From assembly GCA_031263965.1 (NCBI GenBank), contig JAISES010000023.1:1-9981 (forward strand): a DNA stretch of 9,981 bases, given 5' to 3'. Source of the stretch: Prevotella sp. GTDB taxonomy: Bacteria > Bacteroidota > Bacteroidia > Bacteroidales > Dysgonomonadaceae. Under the pieces are notes generated by a model that was not told the origin of the DNA, searched no databases, and was given only the letters and a program-made list of their open reading frames with translations. The translations under genes and the position numbers were made by a program. Shown in pieces: positions 5,786 through 9,981 of this stretch; within the stretch, counting starts at the first letter, position 1, and every line of letters begins with the position of its first letter.

Positions 5786-6954
5786 ATCTTAATATAAATT
5801 TTCTTTTTATACAATATGTTACCTATAACCCAATTTAATGCGACAAACAACAGGGCAAATATTAAGGAACCGAAATAATCGCCCAGATATGGCTGTAAGC
5901 AGATTTTGTAAACAAAACCTTTAATGCTGATGGCCGTCGCATCATTATATGGGATTAAAATGCCTCCAAGCAGTATTGATAGCACTCCTGCGGCTACATA
6001 GATGAACAGGGGATTTACACCGAACGATTCGAAGAATACACTCCATTTTTTATGCCCCTTGATATCTATAATCCAGATGAGGAGTGCAAGTAAAGTCGAT
6101 GCTAATCCGCATGTAGCCAACACGAACGTTGGAGACCAGATTTTCTTATTAATAGGACATCCGTAACTAAGCAAAAAGCCCAGAAAAGTAAGGATGGCCC
6201 CCAGGATAAATAATCTGTTTATTTTTTCATAATTATCTTTCGTATTTAATATAAGCCCACCACAGCAAAACCCTATCATAACATGGCAAACGGCCGGAAT
6301 TGTACTCAGTAGTCCTTCCGGATCAAGTTTTACCCCGCTGTCTGTATACAGATGGTTTGCTCCCAATATTGCCCTGTCAAATACAGAGATTATATTTTGT
6401 TCGCTTAATTCGAATCCGTTTCCGTACAATAGCAAAAGGAAATATCCTGTTAATGTAATAATAATGATATACGGGATATACTTGTGTTTCACAAGAATCG
6501 CAACCAGCGCCGTTATTCCATATGTAAGGGCCAGACGTTGCATCACTCCTGGGATCCGTATGTTTTCGAAGTTGGATACTGATTTTATAAGGCGGTCAAA
6601 AAAAGTTAATTCTTCTCCGGATAGTCCGTTATATGCACGAACCGACAACGATAACCAGCCAAGCCCCAATCCTATGAGGAATATGACAACTGTTCTTTTA
6701 ATTATTTTGAACAGAGTAGCCTTGTCAAACCCGAAATTGAATTTGCGAAGCGATATATAAGCGGATATCCCCATGATGAACATAAAGAATGGGAATACCA
6801 GATCGGTAGGAGTAAGCCCATGCCAGAGAGCATGCCCCAACGGTTTGTATATGTAGTTCCACGATCCGGGGTTGTTTACCATTATCATTCCGGCGATAGT
6901 GATTCCTCTTAATATATCGAGTGATAATAGCCGGTCACCAGGTTTCTGATTCAT
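5782..6954 (-). CDS. DUF5009/HGSNAT-like inner-membrane protein, probable MurNAc transporter (MurT-like)
   Basis: This 390-residue polytopic membrane protein has roughly ten or eleven hydrophobic segments. It belongs to the YeiB/NagX/DUF5009 group related to human heparan-alpha-glucosaminide N-acetyltransferase (HGSNAT). Landmarks are RLLSLDILRGITIAGMIMVN (residues 8-27), HALWHGLTPTDLVFPFFMF (41-59, where His41 aligns with the active-site histidine of HGSNAT), RIPGVMQRLAL (133-143), DPEGLLSTIPA (211-221) and NPLFIYV (314-320). Databases usually call such proteins acyltransferases or DUF5009. From what I recall of the literature, the homologue in the same place beside murK and murQ in Tannerella forsythia was shown to bring MurNAc across the inner membrane and was named MurT. 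That name is also used for an unrelated Gram-positive lipid II amidotransferase subunit, so I give no symbol. Its gene starts 6 bases after namZ and overlaps the kinase start. The transporter role is inferred from context. Confidence 0.85.
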   Translation of the reverse strand: MNQKPGDRLLSLDILRGITIAGMIMVNNPGSWNYIYKPLGHALWHGLTPTDLVFPFFMFIMGISAYISLRKFNFGFDKATLFKIIKRTVVIFLIGLGLGWLSLSVRAYNGLSGEELTFFDRLIKSVSNFENIRIPGVMQRLALTYGITALVAILVKHKYIPYIIIITLTGYFLLLLYGNGFELSEQNIISVFDRAILGANHLYTDSGVKLDPEGLLSTIPAVCHVMIGFCCGGLILNTKDNYEKINRLFILGAILTFLGFLLSYGCPINKKIWSPTFVLATCGLASTLLALLIWIIDIKGHKKWSVFFESFGVNPLFIYVAAGVLSILLGGILIPYNDATAISIKGFVYKICLQPYLGDYFGSLIFALLFVALNWVIGNILYKKKIYIKI

Positions 6955-6960
6955 AGTCTT

Positions 6961-8196
6961 TTATTTATATAAATGATACTTCTTCGATGTTTTCCTGAAT
7001 GGTTCTGCTTCTTTATACCAAAAGTCTTTAATATCGTCAAAATTATTATTTTCAGCAAATGTCAGACGAACATAATCACTTCCCGATACCTGGTCGAACA
7101 TGCGGAACCGTTTGTTATCAGCATTATCGAAGACTGCTTTGTCCGGATATAATTTTGCTATTTCCTGCATCAGGTAAAACTGGATTTCAGATAGTCGTGC
7201 TTTTTCGTAATCCATAATATGTACCTGCACGCCTTGCAATTGTAGCCCTTGTCCAACAGAATAAAAAGGCCTTATGTGCAAAGGCCTGAAATGAATACCC
7301 TGCAAATTCAGACGATTCAGGTTGTTGGCCAGTTCTCCGGCATTCACCCATTCTGCCGCAAACATCTGGAATGGAATAGTATAACCTACACCAATGGACA
7401 TGTAGCCCAGTTCGCCCAAAATACCCGATACCGGATAAAATACAGCCGATATTGGTTGTGGTATATGCGGCGATGAAGGAATCCACCGGAGGCCGGTTTG
7501 CTCATAAGTCATTTTACGTTTCCAACCTTTCATTTTCACCACATGCAGTTTGCACTGTTGTTTCAGCATCTTTTCCCCATTAAGCAGTAAAGCCAGTTCA
7601 CCACAAGTAAGCCCGTAGACATAAGGTATTTTGAACTGACTTACGAAAGAAATAAATTTATCTTCAACCAAGCCGCCTTCCACCTTTAATCCTCCGAGAG
7701 GATTTGGCCTGTCGAGTACAATAAATTCGATATTATTTTCCGCAGCGGCCTGCATAGCCAACCCCATTGTGCTGATGTATGTGAAAGAGCGGCATCCTAT
7801 ATCCTGGATATCATATACCAAAGCATCTATATCCTTTAGCATTTCGGGGGTAGGGATCCTTGTTTTTCCATAAATGGAATAAACAGGAACACCGGTCTCC
7901 GGATCGGTTACATTATCAACATGATCTCCTGCATGAGCGTCTCCGCGAACTCCATGCTCGGGAGCGAATAATGCGACGAGCTTCACATTCGGAGCCTCGC
8001 TTAAAATATCGATAGTAGACTTCATGCCGTTATCCACTCCCGTAGGATTTGTGATAAGCCCTACACGTTTACCTTCCAATACTTTAAAGTTTTGCTCTTT
8101 CAGTATTTCAATACCTGTTTTTATCTTGATCTTTTGGGCAAATCCCGCGACAGATAAAAAACATAATATAAATAGTGTTACCGAGATTTTTTTCAT
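6961..8196 (-). CDS. namZ: Exo-beta-N-acetylmuramidase, DUF1343 family, secreted
   Basis: This 411-residue DUF1343 protein is predicted to release terminal MurNAc from the non-reducing end of peptidoglycan fragments. The activity was established for Bacillus subtilis NamZ and for Tannerella forsythia homologues. Residues 1-20 form a Sec signal peptide (Lys2-Lys3, hydrophobic core, AGFA before Gln21) without a lipobox, so a soluble periplasmic or exported enzyme is expected. Family hallmarks are VGLITNPTGVD (45-55), FAPEHGVRGD (77-86, Glu80 matching the proposed catalytic glutamate), YDIQDIGCRSFTYIS (128-142), LDRPNPLGG (161-169) and YGLTCGELA near residue 195. Length fits a complete two-domain protein. 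It sits 6 bases after the MFS gene and 6 before the DUF5009 gene, in an operon whose later members import and process free MurNAc. This supports a role in supplying that sugar. Confidence 0.94.
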   Translation of the reverse strand: MKKISVTLFILCFLSVAGFAQKIKIKTGIEILKEQNFKVLEGKRVGLITNPTGVDNGMKSTIDILSEAPNVKLVALFAPEHGVRGDAHAGDHVDNVTDPETGVPVYSIYGKTRIPTPEMLKDIDALVYDIQDIGCRSFTYISTMGLAMQAAAENNIEFIVLDRPNPLGGLKVEGGLVEDKFISFVSQFKIPYVYGLTCGELALLLNGEKMLKQQCKLHVVKMKGWKRKMTYEQTGLRWIPSSPHIPQPISAVFYPVSGILGELGYMSIGVGYTIPFQMFAAEWVNAGELANNLNRLNLQGIHFRPLHIRPFYSVGQGLQLQGVQVHIMDYEKARLSEIQFYLMQEIAKLYPDKAVFDNADNKRFRMFDQVSGSDYVRLTFAENNNFDDIKDFWYKEAEPFRKTSKKYHLYK

Positions 8197-8202
8197 GACA
8201 AT

Positions 8203-9981
8203 TTAGTTGTTATTTTCCTCCTCTTTCGCCTTGGGTTTTCCATAATCAGGATCTATCTTAAGTAAACTGACAGCGATAACAGGAATTACAGAACAGATCA
8301 TTACCCATATAAAGAAGTGATTATATCCTAACTGCTCTTGCAGCCATCCGGCAACCATACCCGGAAGCATCATTCCCAAAGCCATAAAGCCTGTGCAGAA
8401 TGCATAATGGGCTGTTTTGTGCTTACCATCAGAGAAATATATCATATATAACATATAGGCCGTAAATCCGAATCCATATCCGAATTGTTCTATAAACACA
8501 CAGATATTGATTATAATCAGACTGTCTGTTTGAGTAAAGCTGAGGTATAAGAATGTCGCTATTGTTAGCAACATACTCAAGGTCATTGGCCACAACCATT
8601 TTCTCAAACCTCCTTTGGCTGCAACAAGACCGCCGATAATACCACCTAAAGTAAGGCCAATAATACCGATAGTTCCATATACAAGCCCGACTTCTCCCGT
8701 GGTCAGACCCAATCCTCCTACATCTTTCGAATCCAGTAAGAACGGATTGATGAGTTTTAGCAATTGTGCTTCTGAAAAACGGAATGTAAGCATAAAGAAT
8801 AAAGCTGCACCAACTTGTGGTTTTGTAAAAAAGGTATACCATGTGGAAAGAAACTCTTTCAAGATCGATACAGCAGTTATATTTGTTTGAGCTTTATCCG
8901 AATCGGGTTTAGGTAGTGCAACTCTATGATAGAAACTAAAAAGTATAAATAATCCGGCCAAAACAAAAAATGTAATAGACCACGCAAATGGAATATTGCC
9001 GGATAAACCTTTATATTCAGCGGAACTGGCAGTTGTAAGTTTCGAATCTACCTGGAATACGATATAAGCCGGTTTATTCCAGTTTGTATCGTTAAATGCC
9101 AGCCGCTCACCAATGAGAAGGGAAATACTTTGATCACCTCTATTCATTGTTGTGTTCAATACCATTTCTTTGCCATTTTCAGGTTGTTTCGATAGTCTTA
9201 CCGCTACCACGGCCACGTTTCCTGTGTGTCCGGATTTTTCCACATAGCGTTTTTCACCGAAATTGCCTTTAATCCATGTTCCTAGGGGTTTTGATACACC
9301 AGAGGTCCACCAGCTTACTTTCTTTGTTGTGTCAACGAGCTCTTTAGTGCTGAATCCATTATTATGGTTTAATACATTTATTTCTTTAATAAAAAGTTGT
9401 AAGCTGTCTTTGTTTACGCCATGTGTACCGATTTGCACAACATCCCTGTCTACAATAAACCGTATATCTCCTTCCTGGGGGATTATATCTTGCAACTGCG
9501 GCATATACAGCGTAGATTGGGTGTATTGTGGCGAAACATCGATATTTATTTTTACAGGCTCGCTCCCTGATGTGCTTTCCAGAAATCCCGCAAGTATGAT
9601 AAGAATACCTTGTCCCATAATAGTGGCTACTCTGTAGAAAGTGCTTCTGATACCCACATACATAGCCTGCTGGTTGGTGTCGAGCCCCAGCATATAAAAT
9701 CCGTCTGCGGCTATGTCGTGCGTAGCCGAACTGAATGCCAACAACCAGAAGAAAGCCAGTGTGGCCTGAAAAAAGAAAGGTAGGGGAATTGTAAATGCAA
9801 TACCGGCAAATCCCGCTCCAATAAGTAATTGCATAGCAATTATCCACCAACGTTTTGTTTTTAGCAGATCCACAAACGGACTCCAGAACGGTTTAATTAC
9901 CCATGGTAAGTATAACCAACTGGTATATAGGGTTATATCTGTATTGGAAATACCCATGCGCTTGTACATAATCACCGAAAT
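8203..9981 (-). CDS. ampG: AmpG-like MFS permease with large periplasmic insert (N-terminus outside window)
   Basis: This major facilitator superfamily permease is at least 592 residues long and open through the right edge of the window. The GTG at 9975 falls inside or just after TM1, so the true start is upstream. I number residues from that codon. PWVIKPFWSPFVD (24-36) and SATHDIAADGFYML (83-96) match the AmpG/PAT-type pattern of permeases that import anhydro-muropeptides. Hydrophobic segments are at about 16-33, 42-64, 66-95 and 113-132, then 329-349, and a further six up to residue 570. Between TM5 and TM6 lies a hydrophilic domain of about 195 residues (133-328), on the periplasmic side by MFS topology and absent from E. 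coli AmpG. The tail (571-590) is charged and ends in Glu and Asn runs. As first gene seen of the salvage operon, it probably imports muropeptides or disaccharides. Substrate is inferred from context. Confidence 0.85.
   Translation of the reverse strand: MSVIMYKRMGISNTDITLYTSWLYLPWVIKPFWSPFVDLLKTKRWWIIAMQLLIGAGFAGIAFTIPLPFFFQATLAFFWLLAFSSATHDIAADGFYMLGLDTNQQAMYVGIRSTFYRVATIMGQGILIILAGFLESTSGSEPVKINIDVSPQYTQSTLYMPQLQDIIPQEGDIRFIVDRDVVQIGTHGVNKDSLQLFIKEINVLNHNNGFSTKELVDTTKKVSWWTSGVSKPLGTWIKGNFGEKRYVEKSGHTGNVAVVAVRLSKQPENGKEMVLNTTMNRGDQSISLLIGERLAFNDTNWNKPAYIVFQVDSKLTTASSAEYKGLSGNIPFAWSITFFVLAGLFILFSFYHRVALPKPDSDKAQTNITAVSILKEFLSTWYTFFTKPQVGAALFFMLTFRFSEAQLLKLINPFLLDSKDVGGLGLTTGEVGLVYGTIGIIGLTLGGIIGGLVAAKGGLRKWLWPMTLSMLLTIATFLYLSFTQTDSLIIINICVFIEQFGYGFGFTAYMLYMIYFSDGKHKTAHYAFCTGFMALGMMLPGMVAGWLQEQLGYNHFFIWVMICSVIPVIAVSLLKIDPDYGKPKAKEEENNN

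Noticed and set aside
9386..9850. 154-codon open frame on the - strand in another frame of the MFS gene
   Set aside because: Its composition (rich in Tyr, Cys, Arg, His) is typical of an out-of-frame shadow. The MFS frame is continuous and has clear motifs.
9973..9975. GTG at 9975 as the start of the MFS permease
   Set aside because: The frame stays open to position 9981 and the protein would lack most of TM1. The real start is outside the window.
4105..9981. Mobile element or defence island in the right half
   Set aside because: All five genes fit one peptidoglycan salvage pathway. No integrase, transposase, terminal repeats or nuclease-type genes are present.

Overview
The window looks like a chromosomal segment of a Bacteroidales bacterium (relatives of Tannerella, Parabacteroides, Dysgonomonas or Bacteroides). 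The evidence is moderately AT-rich sequence, no clear Shine-Dalgarno sequences before tightly packed genes, matches to the Bacteroidetes -7 promoter element (TAnnTTTG), and a gene cluster known from Tannerella forsythia. No tRNA, rRNA, CRISPR array, insertion sequence or phage gene was seen. The gene content is metabolic rather than mobile.

Left part (1-2342, + strand): a four-gene, tightly spaced run. It holds the C-terminal half of agmatine deiminase (aguA), a 74-residue protein of unknown function, N-carbamoylputrescine amidase (aguB), and a HAD-family nucleotidase of the YjjG/YfnB type. AguA and AguB together convert agmatine to putrescine through N-carbamoylputrescine. The small ORF lies between them with gaps of 6 and 1 bases, and the HAD gene follows after 2 bases.

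Middle (2343-4104): a convergent intergenic region with a cluster of small GC-rich hairpins, possibly a degenerate intergenic repeat or weak terminators. Next comes a PLP-dependent Cys/Met-metabolism enzyme on the - strand, most like O-acetylhomoserine sulfhydrylase. A 334-base non-coding stretch follows, carrying its likely promoter and a hairpin just past murQ.

Right part (4105-9981, - strand, read right to left): a compact five-gene operon for scavenging or recycling peptidoglycan amino sugars. The order is an AmpG-like MFS permease (N-terminus outside the window), a secreted DUF1343 exo-N-acetylmuramidase (namZ), a DUF5009/HGSNAT-like polytopic membrane protein (the family of the T. forsythia MurNAc transporter MurT), a BadF/BadG-type MurNAc/GlcNAc kinase (murK), and MurNAc-6-phosphate etherase (murQ). 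Gaps are 6, 6, a 4-base ATGA overlap, and 1 base. The inferred route is: NamZ frees MurNAc in the periplasm; the DUF5009 protein, and for larger muropeptides the MFS permease, bring products inside; MurK phosphorylates MurNAc; MurQ makes GlcNAc-6-phosphate and D-lactate.

The pathway itself is known. The least explained items are a roughly 195-residue periplasmic domain inserted between TM5 and TM6 of the MFS permease, the unidentified small protein in the putrescine operon, and whether the DUF5009 protein is a transporter, an acyltransferase or both.
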